NCBI GenBank assembly: GCA_965249895.1
Contig: CBDFNC010000001.1
Coordinates: forward strand, 744,001-808,000
Length of the DNA stretch: 64,000 nt
Direction of reading: 5' to 3'
Source: CBDFNC01 sp965249895
GTDB lineage: Bacteria; Pseudomonadota; Gammaproteobacteria; Enterobacterales; CBDFNC01
The notes below the pieces were generated by a model. That model had not been told where the DNA came from, ran no database searches, and worked only from the letters and a program-made list of their open reading frames with translations. The position numbers and the translations under genes were made by a program. How positions within the stretch are numbered: position 1 is the first letter of the stretch; each line of letters opens with the position of its first letter. Below, piece by piece: positions 26,815 through 35,802 of this stretch.

Positions 26815-26951
26815 GAGCTTGTTACCTTTAGTGGTCTGCCGCCAGTGTAACATGTATTCGTGCTGAGAAAATCCGCCTCGGCTGTTACCTAAATTGCAGC
26901 ATCATAGATGTGGGATTGAGAGTTTAACGAACGCTGTAATTTGAGAATAGC

Positions 26952-27872
26952 ATGAATATGACCCTTATATATGCCGGGAAAAAACATCGGCATAGTGTAG
27001 TTATTAATTTGAAGTGGGTTTTATTGCTTCTTATCGTCCTGTCAACGGCACTCGGTTTAGGTGGGTGGCGAGCGTATCTGCATTACGCGGATACGTTAAT
27101 GCAATCCAAAATCGATAATATGTCCAGGGTTTATACCCAACAAGACAAAGAGGTGGAACAAATTCGTCAGTTGACGGACCAGCGGCTGATCGTGATGGCG
27201 ACCAAAGTAGGTGAGCTGCAAGCTCAGCTGAGCCGCCTTAATGCATTAGGACAACGCATTGCTGAGCAATCAGACTTGGGTGATGAGTTCGACTTTAGTC
27301 AGGCGCCTCCAATCGGTGGCCCCGGTGGCCCCGGTGGACCTGCCCCAATAGAAAGTGTTGAGCTGCAAAACCTGTTAACAGATATGGATGGCCTGACATC
27401 TGAATTAAAAAGCCGACAAGAGCAACTCCAGCTACTTGAAACTGTCCTGCTTAATCGCCATATAGAAGAAATCAGTTATATAGCGGGTCGACCCGTAAAA
27501 GGCAAAAACTCCTGGTTAACTTCACCTTTTGGCGCCAGAACCGATCCTTTTACCGGTAAAATCACCATGCATCGTGGGGTTGATATTGCTGGTAAGAATG
27601 GCATGGAAATCGTAGCTACTGCTGCAGGAGTTGTAAGCTGGGCCGGTCATAAAACTGGTTATGGCAAGTTGGTTGAGATCGATCATGGCAATGGTTTTAT
27701 CACTCGCTATGCTCACGCAAAAGAAGTAAATGTGAAGGACGGGGAGTTAGTAAGCAAGGGGCAGACGATAGCGTTGATGGGCACTACAGGACGTTCGACT
27801 GGACCCCATGTACATTATGAAGTGCTAAAAAACGGTCGTCACCTGAACCCAAAAAAATACGTGTATCGCTAA
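26952..27872 (+). CDS. M23-family (LytM) metallopeptidase, membrane anchored
   Basis: 306-aa envelope peptidase. One N-terminal transmembrane helix (about 19-40), a coiled-coil region (about 50-150) broken by the glycine-proline run GGPGGPGGPAP, and a C-terminal LytM domain. The zinc/catalytic residues are intact: HRGVDI (His and Asp) and HVHYEV (HxH). It probably cleaves peptidoglycan crosslinks in the periplasm. The same gene lies between dciA and secA in other gammaproteobacteria. Its specific target is not known from sequence. Confidence 0.9.
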   Translation: MNMTLIYAGKKHRHSVVINLKWVLLLLIVLSTALGLGGWRAYLHYADTLMQSKIDNMSRVYTQQDKEVEQIRQLTDQRLIVMATKVGELQAQLSRLNALGQRIAEQSDLGDEFDFSQAPPIGGPGGPGGPAPIESVELQNLLTDMDGLTSELKSRQEQLQLLETVLLNRHIEEISYIAGRPVKGKNSWLTSPFGARTDPFTGKITMHRGVDIAGKNGMEIVATAAGVVSWAGHKTGYGKLVEIDHGNGFITRYAHAKEVNVKDGELVSKGQTIALMGTTGRSTGPHVHYEVLKNGRHLNPKKYVYR

Positions 27873-27940
27873 TTGTTGTTTCAGCGCTTTTGTCCAGGGA
27901 ATTGGGCGAGGCTAAGTTTTTAGATTATGAGAATTGATTG

Positions 27941-30652
27941 ATGTTTAACAAAATTATTACCAAAATCATCGGCAGTAGAAATGATCGCTTATTGAAGAAA
28001 CTGAAAAAGGTTGCTAAGCAGATCAATGAAATGGAGCCCACGTATGAAGCATTTTCTGACGAAGAATTAAAAGCAAAAACCGTCGAGTTTCGTGAGCTGC
28101 TTGATAACGGAAAAAGCCTGGACGATATATTGCCGGAAGCATTTGCGGCAGTCCGTGAAGCATCTAAACGTGTGTTCGCTATGCGTCACTTTGATGTGCA
28201 GCTTATCGGCGGCATGATCTTACACGACAACAAAATTGCGGAAATGCGTACCGGTGAAGGTAAAACCCTGACCGCCACACTGTCGGCTTACCTTAATGGT
28301 GTTACCGGCAAAGGTGTGCACGTTATCACGGTGAATGACTACCTGGCCCGCCGTGATGCCGAGTGGAACCGTAAGTTATTTGAATTTCTTGGTTTAACTG
28401 TGGGGATCAACGTAGCCGGTCTGGCACCAGAAGAGAAGCGTGAAGCTTATGCGGCTGACATCACCTATGGCACCAACAACGAATTTGGCTTCGATTATCT
28501 CAGAGATAACATGGCGTTTGAGCCTGGGCAGCGCGTTCAGCGTCCGCTTTATTATGCGATTGTGGATGAGGTGGATTCTATCCTTATCGATGAGGCGCGA
28601 ACCCCGCTGATTATTTCCGGCCCTACGGAAGATAACTCAGAGCTGTATACCAAAATCAACGAAATTATACCGTTACTGGGAAAACAGGATAAAGAAGACA
28701 CCGAAGACTATACCGGTGATGGCGACTATACGGTTGATGAGAAAAACAAGCAGGCATTGCTGACCGAGCGAGGTCAGATCCGTGTGGAAGAGATTTTGCA
28801 GGAGCGCGGCTTGTTGGGAGAAGGTGAGTCCTTATTTGCCGCTTCCAGCATCAGTTTACTGCACCACACTAATGCAGCATTAAGAGCGCACACCCTGTTT
28901 GAAAAAGACGTGGATTATATCGTCAGCGACAAGCAGGAAATTGTTATCGTTGATGAACATACAGGTCGTACCATGCCGGGCCGTCGCTGGTCTGAAGGTC
29001 TGCATCAGGCGGTAGAAGCCAAAGAGAAGGTGAAGATCCAGAACGAAAACCAGACGCTGGCTTCCATTACCTTCCAGAATTATTTCCGTATCTACGAGAA
29101 ACTGGCCGGTATGACAGGTACAGCAGATACCGAAGCATTCGAATTCCAGAGTATCTATGGTCTTGAAACCATAGTTATTCCAACCAACAAACCTATGTTA
29201 CGTAAAGATATGGGTGATCTGGTTTACCTGACGGTGATGGAAAAATACGAAGCCATCATCGAGGATGTCAAAGATTGTATGACCAGAAAGCAACCTGTAT
29301 TGGTTGGTACGGTTTCCATTGAAAACTCGGAGGTACTTTCGGGTTTACTGAAAAAGGCGAAGATTAAGCACAACGTGCTTAATGCCAAGTTCCACGAGAA
29401 AGAAGCCGATATCGTTGCCGAAGCCGGTGCTCCGGGCACAGTCACCATAGCCACCAACATGGCGGGCCGAGGTACGGATATCGTACTGGGTGGTAGTCTG
29501 GAAGCAAAAATTGCTAAGTTGACCGACCCTAGCGAAGCTCAGATAGAAAAGCTGACGGCGGAATGGAAAGAGCGACATGCGGCGGTACTGGAATCCGGTG
29601 GTTTGCATATCGTGGCCACAGAGCGCCATGAATCTCGTCGTATCGATAACCAGCTACGTGGACGTTCTGGCCGACAGGGAGATCCGGGTTCGAGCCGTTT
29701 CTATCTGTCCATGGAAGATCCGCTAATGCGTATCTTCGCTTCTGACCGTGTTTCCAACATGATGAAGAAGCTTGGCATGGAAGAAGGCGAAGCCATAGAG
29801 CACGTCTGGGTGACCAGAGCTATCGAAAATGCTCAGCGTAAAGTTGAAGGCCGTAACTTCGACATTCGTAAATCCCTGCTGGAATTCGATGATGTTGCCA
29901 ATGATCAACGTAACGTAATTTATGAGCAGCGCAACGACTTGATGGATGCCGAAGATATCGCGGAAACTATCGAAGTGATCTGGGATGACGTAGTTAACGC
30001 GGTTCTGGATGAGTATATTCCGCAACAGTCCCTGGAAGAGATGTGGAACATAGCCGAGCTTGAAACCCGCTTACAGGCTGATTTCGGACTGACGTTGCCA
30101 ATTCAGCAGTGGTTGGATGACGACGACAAGTTATACGAAGAAAAACTACGTGAGCGGATCCTGGAAGAAGCCAAGAATGCTTATAAGCAGAAAGAAGAAG
30201 TAGTGGGTGCATCTGTTATCCGCAACTTCGAAAAATCGGTGATGCTCCAGACATTGGATACCTTGTGGAAAGAGCACCTGGCTGCCATGGACCATCTGCG
30301 TCAGGGCATCCACTTGCGCGGTTACGCACAGAAGAACCCTAAGCAGGAATATAAGCGTGAGTCTTTCGAACTGTTTACTGAACTACTGGATAACCTGAAA
30401 CACGAAGTGGTTGCCATCCTGAGTAAGGTTCAGGTGCAGGCGCAGGAAGACGTAGATGCGGTAGAGGCAAGGCGTCGTGAAGCGGCTGCAGGCGTTGCCC
30501 AGCATCAGAATGCTGAAAACCCACTGGCGCCTCAGAGTGAAGAAGACCACGTGGATACTTTCGTTCGCGAAGAGCGTAAAGTGGGCCGTAACGAACCCTG
30601 TCCTTGTGGCTCAGGTAAGAAATACAAGCAGTGCCACGGCAAGTTAGAGTAA
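27941..30652 (+). CDS. secA: Preprotein translocase ATPase SecA
   Basis: 903-aa motor of the Sec export pathway. Walker A MRTGEGKTLTATLSAYL (about 102-118), DEVDSILIDEARTPL, GTVSIENSE and the helicase motif QLRGRSGRQGDPGSSRFYLS. The C-terminal zinc-binding SecB-docking tail CPCGSGKKYKQCHG is complete. ATG 27941 is preferred over the preceding TTG (27938). mutT, usually next, has been separated from it by a 1.6-kb mobile insertion. Confidence 0.98.
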   Translation: MFNKIITKIIGSRNDRLLKKLKKVAKQINEMEPTYEAFSDEELKAKTVEFRELLDNGKSLDDILPEAFAAVREASKRVFAMRHFDVQLIGGMILHDNKIAEMRTGEGKTLTATLSAYLNGVTGKGVHVITVNDYLARRDAEWNRKLFEFLGLTVGINVAGLAPEEKREAYAADITYGTNNEFGFDYLRDNMAFEPGQRVQRPLYYAIVDEVDSILIDEARTPLIISGPTEDNSELYTKINEIIPLLGKQDKEDTEDYTGDGDYTVDEKNKQALLTERGQIRVEEILQERGLLGEGESLFAASSISLLHHTNAALRAHTLFEKDVDYIVSDKQEIVIVDEHTGRTMPGRRWSEGLHQAVEAKEKVKIQNENQTLASITFQNYFRIYEKLAGMTGTADTEAFEFQSIYGLETIVIPTNKPMLRKDMGDLVYLTVMEKYEAIIEDVKDCMTRKQPVLVGTVSIENSEVLSGLLKKAKIKHNVLNAKFHEKEADIVAEAGAPGTVTIATNMAGRGTDIVLGGSLEAKIAKLTDPSEAQIEKLTAEWKERHAAVLESGGLHIVATERHESRRIDNQLRGRSGRQGDPGSSRFYLSMEDPLMRIFASDRVSNMMKKLGMEEGEAIEHVWVTRAIENAQRKVEGRNFDIRKSLLEFDDVANDQRNVIYEQRNDLMDAEDIAETIEVIWDDVVNAVLDEYIPQQSLEEMWNIAELETRLQADFGLTLPIQQWLDDDDKLYEEKLRERILEEAKNAYKQKEEVVGASVIRNFEKSVMLQTLDTLWKEHLAAMDHLRQGIHLRGYAQKNPKQEYKRESFELFTELLDNLKHEVVAILSKVQVQAQEDVDAVEARRREAAAGVAQHQNAENPLAPQSEEDHVDTFVREERKVGRNEPCPCGSGKKYKQCHGKLE

Positions 30653-30671
30653 TGTTTTTAATATTCCACAA

Positions 30672-30700
30672 GAAGGCCAGCTCCAGCTGGCCTTTCTTTT
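30672..30700 (+). terminator. Rho-independent terminator after secA
   Basis: AAGGCCAGCTCCAGCTGGCCTT, a near-perfect 10-bp inverted repeat followed by TCTTTT, 20 bp after the secA stop. Confidence 0.85.
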
Positions 30701-30768
30701 ATCTGCAATGCTGAATAGCTAGTGTTCATCCTGAAACGCCGACTCTGTCATTCCCTCGCACGAGGTGG

Positions 30769-30850
30769 TCCGACATCTTGGAATCCAGCGGCTTTATTGC
30801 GATCTCTTTGTGCGAGAGAAGACACTGGACCGAGATGTCGGACCATACCA
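30769..30850. repeat. Dispersed repeat family B copy with 13-bp inverted repeat
   Basis: TGGTCCGACATCT (from 30769) is matched by AGATGTCGGACCA ending near 30846, with AATCCAGCGGCTTTATTGCGA between. Pieces of the same sequence recur at 34768 (CCTGGTATGG, ATCCAGCGGCTTTACAGCGA) and 44519 (AAAGCCGCTGGACCGAGATGTC, split here). It lies just outside the IS1111-type end. Confidence 0.7.
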
Positions 30851-30930
30851 GGCAAGCGATGTATGGACTCCTCCCCCTCCCGCGAACTACGGTTATTAGT
30901 GAGCAACCAATACGAAAAAGGAGTCCACAC

Positions 30931-31996
30931 ATGTATAACCATACTGTCATTGGTATCGATTTGGCAAAAAACTCTTTTCATGTTTGTGTCGTTGATAAAC
31001 ACGGAAAGGTAGTCACTGACCGCGCTTTTACCAAGTCAAAATTAGAGGTCTGGTTGGCACAGCAACTTCCCGCTCTCGTCGCAATGGAAGCCTGTGGCTC
31101 TGCACATTACTGGGCCAGAAAAATGCTCGCCATGGGGCATACACCTATGTTGTTAACGACCAAGGCCGTTAGCCCTTACAGGCAAGGCCGTTAGCCCTTA
31201 CAGGCAAGGGCAAAAAACTGACAAAAACGATGCACTTGCTATCGCTATTACCGCCTGTCAGCCACGCATCAAGACGGTGAGCGTAAAATCAGTAGAGCAA
31301 CAGGGACTTCAGGCCATTGAGCGGATGAGGGAGCACTGGCTGGACCACATTACAGCAACATCTAATCTCATCCGGGGCTTACTGTATGAATTTGGTCTTT
31401 CTTTTCCAAAGGGGTTTGCCGCTCTAAAACGGGCGATACCCGAGCTCCTTGAGGATGCAGAGAATGGCTTACCCGGTGCTTTTCGTCTTCAACTGGCTGA
31501 GCTTTATCGTGCATTTGTTCGCCATCAAAACGAGCTATCTAAAGTTAACAAATCGTTGGGTGCACTGATCCGACAGCAATCGGATTGCCAGCGCTTACTG
31601 GAGCTGGAAGGGGTTGGCCCGGTGAATGCGTTGGGGATATTTCTTGCGCTGGGAGATAAGGGGGAGAGCTTTAAAAATGGCCGAGAAGCGTCAGCATGTA
31701 TCGGAGTGACCCCGAAGCAGTACAGTACGGGGGGAGTCGTCACACTTGGACATATAGGGAAGAGGTCGGGGAACAAACGGCTGCGTTCAACGTTAATCCA
31801 AGGCGCATTATCTGTGGTGGTATCGGTGGATAAACGAGCATCGAGCAACACAAAAGAAGCCTGGCTCAAGTCTCTTATTGAGCGACGTGGAAAACTCAGA
31901 GCGGCGGTCGCATTGGCCAATAAAACCATCAGAACGGCTTGGGCGATGTTACATTACAACACGGCATATCAACCCCCCAAAGCACTAACAGCATAA
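30931..31996 (+). pseudogene. IS110-family DEDD transposase, frameshifted by a 22-bp duplication
   Basis: Starts at ATG 30931 after AAAAGGAG. The N-terminal half reads VIGIDLAKNSFHVCVVD and MEACGSAHYW, giving the first two acidic residues, then meets a TAG at 31192 caused by a tandem 22-bp duplication (31165-31186 and 31187-31208). Removing one copy restores a 347-aa protein that continues RQGQKTDKNDALAIA (third acidic site) into the intact C-terminal transposase-20 domain (LLELEGVGPVNALGIFLAL, ASACIGVTPKQYSTGG, GHIGKRSGNKRLR). The duplication looks recent because both copies are identical. Confidence 0.93.
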
Positions 31997-32219
31997 CAGC
32001 ATAACAACAAAAGAAAACGAGTTTAACTGCAACACGAAGAACGAATAAACAGGTGAGACCGACCTTCAAGAGCCTGATCATTGTCAAGGTAGTAAATACC
32101 GAGCAAGCGTAGAGGCATGAAGGTGTGAATACATCCGGGGCCAGGGGCCGCACCCCAAAAAGAGTCCGAATATACGCACGCATCTAAACTGTTTATTCCA
32201 AAATTGCTGTTGCAATTTT
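31997..32219 (+). other. IS1111-type 3' non-coding region, candidate guide-RNA segment
   Basis: 223 bp between the transposase stop and the right inverted repeat with no coding potential. IS110-family elements encode a guide (bridge or seeker) RNA in a non-coding end, and in the IS1111 branch this lies after the transposase gene, so this is where it would be. A perfect hairpin CCAAAATTGC-TGTT-GCAATTTTGG (32198-32221) closes the segment. RNA production is inferred, not seen. Confidence 0.4.
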
Positions 32220-32379
32220 GGAGGAGTCCATATACTGACAATGACAGGGAGCGCTGAGATAGTAGTGACTAACTTTAGGCCTTTGCAAAACGGCAAGTTT
32301 TGCGTTTTATGAATATGACTGAAGAACGAATATGTGAGTTTCAGGACGGGCACTAGCTAGATCTATTAGAGAGTAAAAC

Positions 32380-32769
32380 ATGACAAAAAGAGTTTATGTA
32401 GCCGCAGGAATTGTGCTTAAAGGAGATGAAGTGCTTATTTGCCGTCGCCCCGAACATTTACATCAGGGCGGAAAGTGGGAATTCCCCGGTGGCAAAGTTG
32501 AATCAGGGGAAACGGCAAATCAGGCGTTAATCCGAGAGCTTAAAGAAGAAGTGAATATCGACGCACAACCAACAGACATATTTGAAACCATCAGCTTCGA
32601 TTACCCGGACAAGCAGGTGCTGTTAGAGTTTATTCTGGTGCCATCGTTTACCGGTAGCGCTGAGGGCTTGGAAGGGCAGGAAGTTAAGTGGGTAAATAAA
32701 AATGCGCTGGTTGATTACGAATTTCCCGCAGCCAACCAAATTATTGTCGAAAAGCTAATTAGTATCTGA
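32380..32769 (+). CDS. mutT: 8-oxo-dGTP diphosphatase MutT
   Basis: 129-aa Nudix hydrolase that clears oxidised dGTP from the nucleotide pool and so prevents A:T to C:G changes. The Nudix box is at about residues 37-59 (GKVESGETANQALIREL, then KEEVNI); its usual final Gly is Asn. AIVLKGDEVLICRRP and the WEFPGGK start are typical of MutT. In relatives mutT follows secA directly; here an IS lies upstream and another downstream, so it may rely on its own or an IS-derived promoter. Confidence 0.93.
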   Translation: MTKRVYVAAGIVLKGDEVLICRRPEHLHQGGKWEFPGGKVESGETANQALIRELKEEVNIDAQPTDIFETISFDYPDKQVLLEFILVPSFTGSAEGLEGQEVKWVNKNALVDYEFPAANQIIVEKLISI

Positions 32770-32839
32770 ACGAAACGTTATTCACTATAAAATTCAACAT
32801 GATACGGTAAGGTTGAATGTCGACTTCTAACTTAATCGC

Positions 32840-34523
32840 TTGTTATAAGGAAAACTCGCCTGTAATGCCTGATCTTGTAGCATTTTCCTATACTTTGTCT
32901 CGACCTGCAGGGGTTACACCTTTATTTTGCAAAAACTTCAGGCGGCGAAATCCTATGAGAGAAGTACTCAATCCTCAGCTCAAACTTTGTGAAGCTGACA
33001 TTGCCAACATCGAATTCGATCCCAAATCCCGTGATGATATCCCCAAGCTCCTCATTGGCCTTCAGCACATTTATATCACACCGGAATTACGCGAGGAGGT
33101 ATTCACCATACTCGCTGAGATCGTCCCTATTAATGAGGATGGTGAAAGCGCCAGCACCGATACCGGCCGTCCCGGTATGGCTCAGTGGACTATTCTGGTG
33201 CTCGGGGTGTTGCGCCTCGGCCTGAATGCCGATTTTGATCGTATTCACGAACTGGCCAACCAGCACAGTACTATCCGCACCATGTTGGGGTTGAGTAACT
33301 GGTGCGACGGTAAAAAGTTCAGCTTGCAGAGCATCAAAGACAACCTGATGTTGTTCACTCCCGAGTTGCTCGATCGAATAAACCAGTGCGTGGTAAAGGC
33401 AGGCCACCGCTTGCTAAAAAAGGACGAAAACGACGCAATCACCGGGCGCTGTGATTCGTTTGTCGTTGAAACCCGTGTCCATTACCCCACCGATATTAAT
33501 CTGTTATTTGATGCCGTTAGAAAGACCATGGAAGAATGCGCCGTCTTGTGTGAGCCCTTTGGCCACAGCCTGTGGCGGCAGTATCGCTACAATATCCGCC
33601 AGTTTAAGAAGCTGTATCACAAGGCTCAGAAACTCAAGCATTCCACCTCGAAAGATGAGGCTAAGCAACAACGCCAGCTTGAGCGGGTACAACAGGCTCA
33701 CCAGGCCTTAATCGAGTCCGCTCAGAAGGTCGAAGATCGCGCCCGGCAAACCCGTGAACTACTGCGCCATAAATACGGTTTGTTCAACTTGGCGTTGGCA
33801 AAACTGGATAGTTACCTTGACCATGTCAACCGGCAAATCGACCAGATCCGCAGACGAATTTTGGAGGGAGAGAAGATCCCTCACGCTGAAAAGGTATTTT
33901 CAATCTTTCAGCCACACACCGAATGGATCAGTAAAGGCAAGGCTGGCGTACCGGTTGAGCTGGGGCTTCGAGTCTGTATCATGGCTGACAGCGACAGCTT
34001 TATTCTGCATCATCAGGTAATGGAAAAGCAGACGGATGACAAGGTTGCTGTCGCTATGGTCGAAGAAAGTCAAAACCGGTATGCCGGCCTAAACATATGC
34101 AGCTTCGATAAGGGTTTTCATAGCAAGGAAAACCAGGAGGAGCTCAAGCAGCGACTGGCGCTAACAGTGCTGCCAAAGAAAGGCCGGCTGTCGAAAGCAG
34201 AGCAAGCACATGAGTACGCGCCCGAGTTTGTCGAAACAAAAAGAAAACACTCCGCTGTTGAAGCGGCCATTAACGGTCTGGAAGTGCATGGCCTGGATAC
34301 GTGTCGCGACCACGGTTTAGCCGGCTTCAAGCGTTACAGCGCGCTGGCGGTTGTAGCGAAAAACATTCACCGCCTGGGCGCTTTGGTGCGAGATGTAGAG
34401 AGAAAGCGAAAACGAGGGCCATACAAAAAAGCAGCCTGACGCTGGCGTGTTTTCCCGAAGAATGAGCAATATGGCCACGACTAGCCAGGTAAAACATCCC
34501 CTGAAAACGGCTTGCTATAACAA
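32840..34523 (+). mobile_element. Insertion sequence with ISNCY-like transposase
   Basis: Boundaries are tentative: TTGTTATA (32840-32847) and its complement TATAACAA (34516-34523) flank the transposase gene with about 110 bp and 80 bp of non-coding sequence. Similarity inside these ends is weak and I see no clear target duplication. About 1.68 kb. It separates mutT from yacG. Confidence 0.55.
32955..34439 (+). CDS. DDE transposase, ISNCY-like
   Basis: 494-aa intact transposase from ATG 32955 (MREVLNPQLKLCEADIANIE). The frame is open back to 32817, but that part is the IS end. The N-terminal helix-turn-helix-like part includes GRPGMAQWTILVLGVLRLGL; a long charged coiled-coil region (about 195-310) follows, then LGLRVCIMADSDSFILHHQV, NICSFDKGFHSKENQ and a basic tail KRKRGPYKKAA. 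Acidic residues in RCDSFVVET, ICSFDKG and KRKHSAVEAAIN are candidates for the DDE triad. Family name is from recollection of the MREVxNPQL start, so moderate confidence. Confidence 0.8.
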   Translation: MREVLNPQLKLCEADIANIEFDPKSRDDIPKLLIGLQHIYITPELREEVFTILAEIVPINEDGESASTDTGRPGMAQWTILVLGVLRLGLNADFDRIHELANQHSTIRTMLGLSNWCDGKKFSLQSIKDNLMLFTPELLDRINQCVVKAGHRLLKKDENDAITGRCDSFVVETRVHYPTDINLLFDAVRKTMEECAVLCEPFGHSLWRQYRYNIRQFKKLYHKAQKLKHSTSKDEAKQQRQLERVQQAHQALIESAQKVEDRARQTRELLRHKYGLFNLALAKLDSYLDHVNRQIDQIRRRILEGEKIPHAEKVFSIFQPHTEWISKGKAGVPVELGLRVCIMADSDSFILHHQVMEKQTDDKVAVAMVEESQNRYAGLNICSFDKGFHSKENQEELKQRLALTVLPKKGRLSKAEQAHEYAPEFVETKRKHSAVEAAINGLEVHGLDTCRDHGLAGFKRYSALAVVAKNIHRLGALVRDVERKRKRGPYKKAA

Positions 34524-34691
34524 TTTCTTATAATAAACAAGCAAAAATAACCATTCTGGTTATAAATAACCCAAGCCAATAATAATCAACTTATCAGCAA
34601 TAGGTAAGTTGTGCTTTAAAAGTGAGTTTTCTGCCGGGTACTAATTAGTACACCTTGGTAGTTCAAATCAGTACTCCTGGAGAGATACAAG

Positions 34692-34720
34692 GTCTGATTA
34701 GCCGAAAGGCGTAATCAGAC
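34692..34720. repeat. Dispersed repeat family C hairpin
   Basis: GTCTGATTAGCC-GAAA-GGCGTAATCAGAC, a 12-bp stem with one bulge. Further copies lie at 45158-45181 and 52476-52495. The stretch 34524-34825 otherwise holds only this hairpin and a family B remnant; no gene is visible. Confidence 0.75.
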
Positions 34721-34765
34721 ACTTGATGGCGACAGGTTAGGAGTTTCGCTCTGTCCCTGTCAGCT

Positions 34766-34815
34766 TGCCTGGTATGGTTTGACACATAGATCCAGCGGCT
34801 TTACAGCGAGTGCAG
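34766..34815. repeat. Dispersed repeat family B, partial copy
   Basis: GCTTGCCTGGTATGGTTTGACA followed by ATCCAGCGGCTTTACAGCGA (34793 on) aligns with the reverse complement of the right arm and with the centre of the 30769-30850 copy. It lies between the second IS and yacG. Confidence 0.55.
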
Positions 34816-34825
34816 AAACCCGTAT

Positions 34826-35014
34826 TTAATACCCGTCCTCATCCGATTCGGCAGGGAATGCTGGCTCACCCGCTATCCGCTTATCTTCATCAGCCCATTC
34901 GCCCAAATCGATTAGCTTACAGCGGTGGCTACAGAACGGCCGGTGCTTAGACTCTGGCTCCCATATCACGTCTTTATTACAGGTGGGGCACTTTACTTTG
35001 GTAATCTTACTCAT
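34826..35014 (-). CDS. yacG: DNA gyrase inhibitor YacG
   Basis: 62-aa zinc-ribbon protein with four cysteines, CPTCNKDV (residues 9-16) and FCSHRCKLIDLGEWA. The E. coli protein binds GyrB and blocks DNA binding by gyrase. Last gene of the minus-strand pil-coaE-zapD-yacG run, 14 bp after zapD; the C-terminal tail is acidic. Confidence 0.92.
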   Translation of the reverse strand: MSKITKVKCPTCNKDVIWEPESKHRPFCSHRCKLIDLGEWADEDKRIAGEPAFPAESDEDGY

Positions 35015-35028
35015 AAATCACTTTTTCT

Positions 35029-35757
35029 TTAACAAACAGCCAAATCAAAACAAATATCCAGCGCTTCCCTGCCATCCTGATGGGGGAGGAGACGCACCGC
35101 ATAACGATTTTTATGCCCACTTACGGTAGGGTAAAACCCAACTTCTGTAGCGAGTTTAATACGGATCAGGTCGGCATTATCCGCAATATCCTGATAGAAC
35201 CCAGCTTTAGCTATCCGGCTCTGGAACTGAGCCTGCTCTCTGATTAGTTGCAGGAAGAGCCTGATCGCTCCGATCAGCGGCTGGAAATGATATAACCAGC
35301 GTTTGATGTCACTGTGGCGATACTCTTCAGGCTGGCTCAGCCAGAAGTGAAGCTGTGGCAGATCAAAGCTACAACATCCGCCAGGAATCGAAAAACGCTG
35401 GCGCACAGAAGACAGGAACCTGTCCTCTTTGATAACGGAGTTAACTTTGCTTAATCGTGGCAGCTGGTAAATAAAATCATCCAGCTGTAACTCGATATGC
35501 TTTACCACAGATTGATCCACACCCGGTACAACGGCCCATTGTTTGACCGATTCCAGCTGTTTTTCTAAATCTTTAGACAGATCACCTCTGACGTCACAGC
35601 GTTCCATCAGCTCCTGAAGGTCAAGCAAGGCTTTGAAAAAGCTGGTAGAGGCATCTTGAGACGCCAACTTACGGCTGGACGCCAGTTGGTTAAAGAGATA
35701 TTCCAGGCGCAGGTAACTACGACTTTTTTCATTTAGTGGATGCTCAAATATAACCAT
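35029..35757 (-). CDS. zapD: Cell division protein ZapD
   Basis: 242-aa cytoplasmic protein that bundles FtsZ filaments by binding the FtsZ C-terminal peptide (present in this window). Start VIFEHPLNEKSRSYLRLEYL, the family hallmark, then an alpha-helical domain and a beta-rich C-terminal part (FYPTVSGHKNRYAVRLLP). Downstream of coaE, upstream of yacG, as in E. coli. Confidence 0.93.
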   Translation of the reverse strand: MVIFEHPLNEKSRSYLRLEYLFNQLASSRKLASQDASTSFFKALLDLQELMERCDVRGDLSKDLEKQLESVKQWAVVPGVDQSVVKHIELQLDDFIYQLPRLSKVNSVIKEDRFLSSVRQRFSIPGGCCSFDLPQLHFWLSQPEEYRHSDIKRWLYHFQPLIGAIRLFLQLIREQAQFQSRIAKAGFYQDIADNADLIRIKLATEVGFYPTVSGHKNRYAVRLLPHQDGREALDICFDLAVC

Positions 35758-35802
35758 ACTGCAATTTTGGATAAGGGATGAAAGGCCAAATTTTAGCTGG
35801 AT

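Larger units (their letters stand above)
30860..32234 (+). mobile_element. IS110-family (IS1111-type) insertion sequence
   Basis: Thirteen-base inverted repeats TATGGACTCCTCC (30862-30874) and GGAGGAGTCCATA (32220-32232) enclose a DEDD transposase gene. Ends a few bases inside the true edge and no evident target duplication are typical of the IS1111 branch. About 1.37 kb. The transposase frame is broken, so the copy is non-autonomous. About 57 bp lie before the gene and 223 bp after it. Confidence 0.8.
30716..32359. mobile_element. Outer inverted-repeat element interrupted by an IS110/IS1111-type IS
   Basis: The secA-mutT gap is bounded by 22-bp imperfect inverted repeats: TAGCTAGTG...TCCTGAAAC at 30716-30737 and its complement GTTTCAGGA...CACTAGCTA at 32338-32359 (3 mismatches). 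Inside, about 125 bp on each side do not belong to the IS; they contain a palindromic family B repeat on the left and the hairpin GCAAAAC-GGCAA-GTTTTGC on the right. Without the IS the element would be about 260 bp, MITE-sized. A CTAG just inside each end might be a target duplication, but this is not certain. Confidence 0.6.

Noticed and set aside
30778..30930. Longer IS transposase start at 30778
   Set aside because: The extra 51 codons read through the family B repeat and outer element; ATG 30931 has a good ribosome site and the family-typical start.
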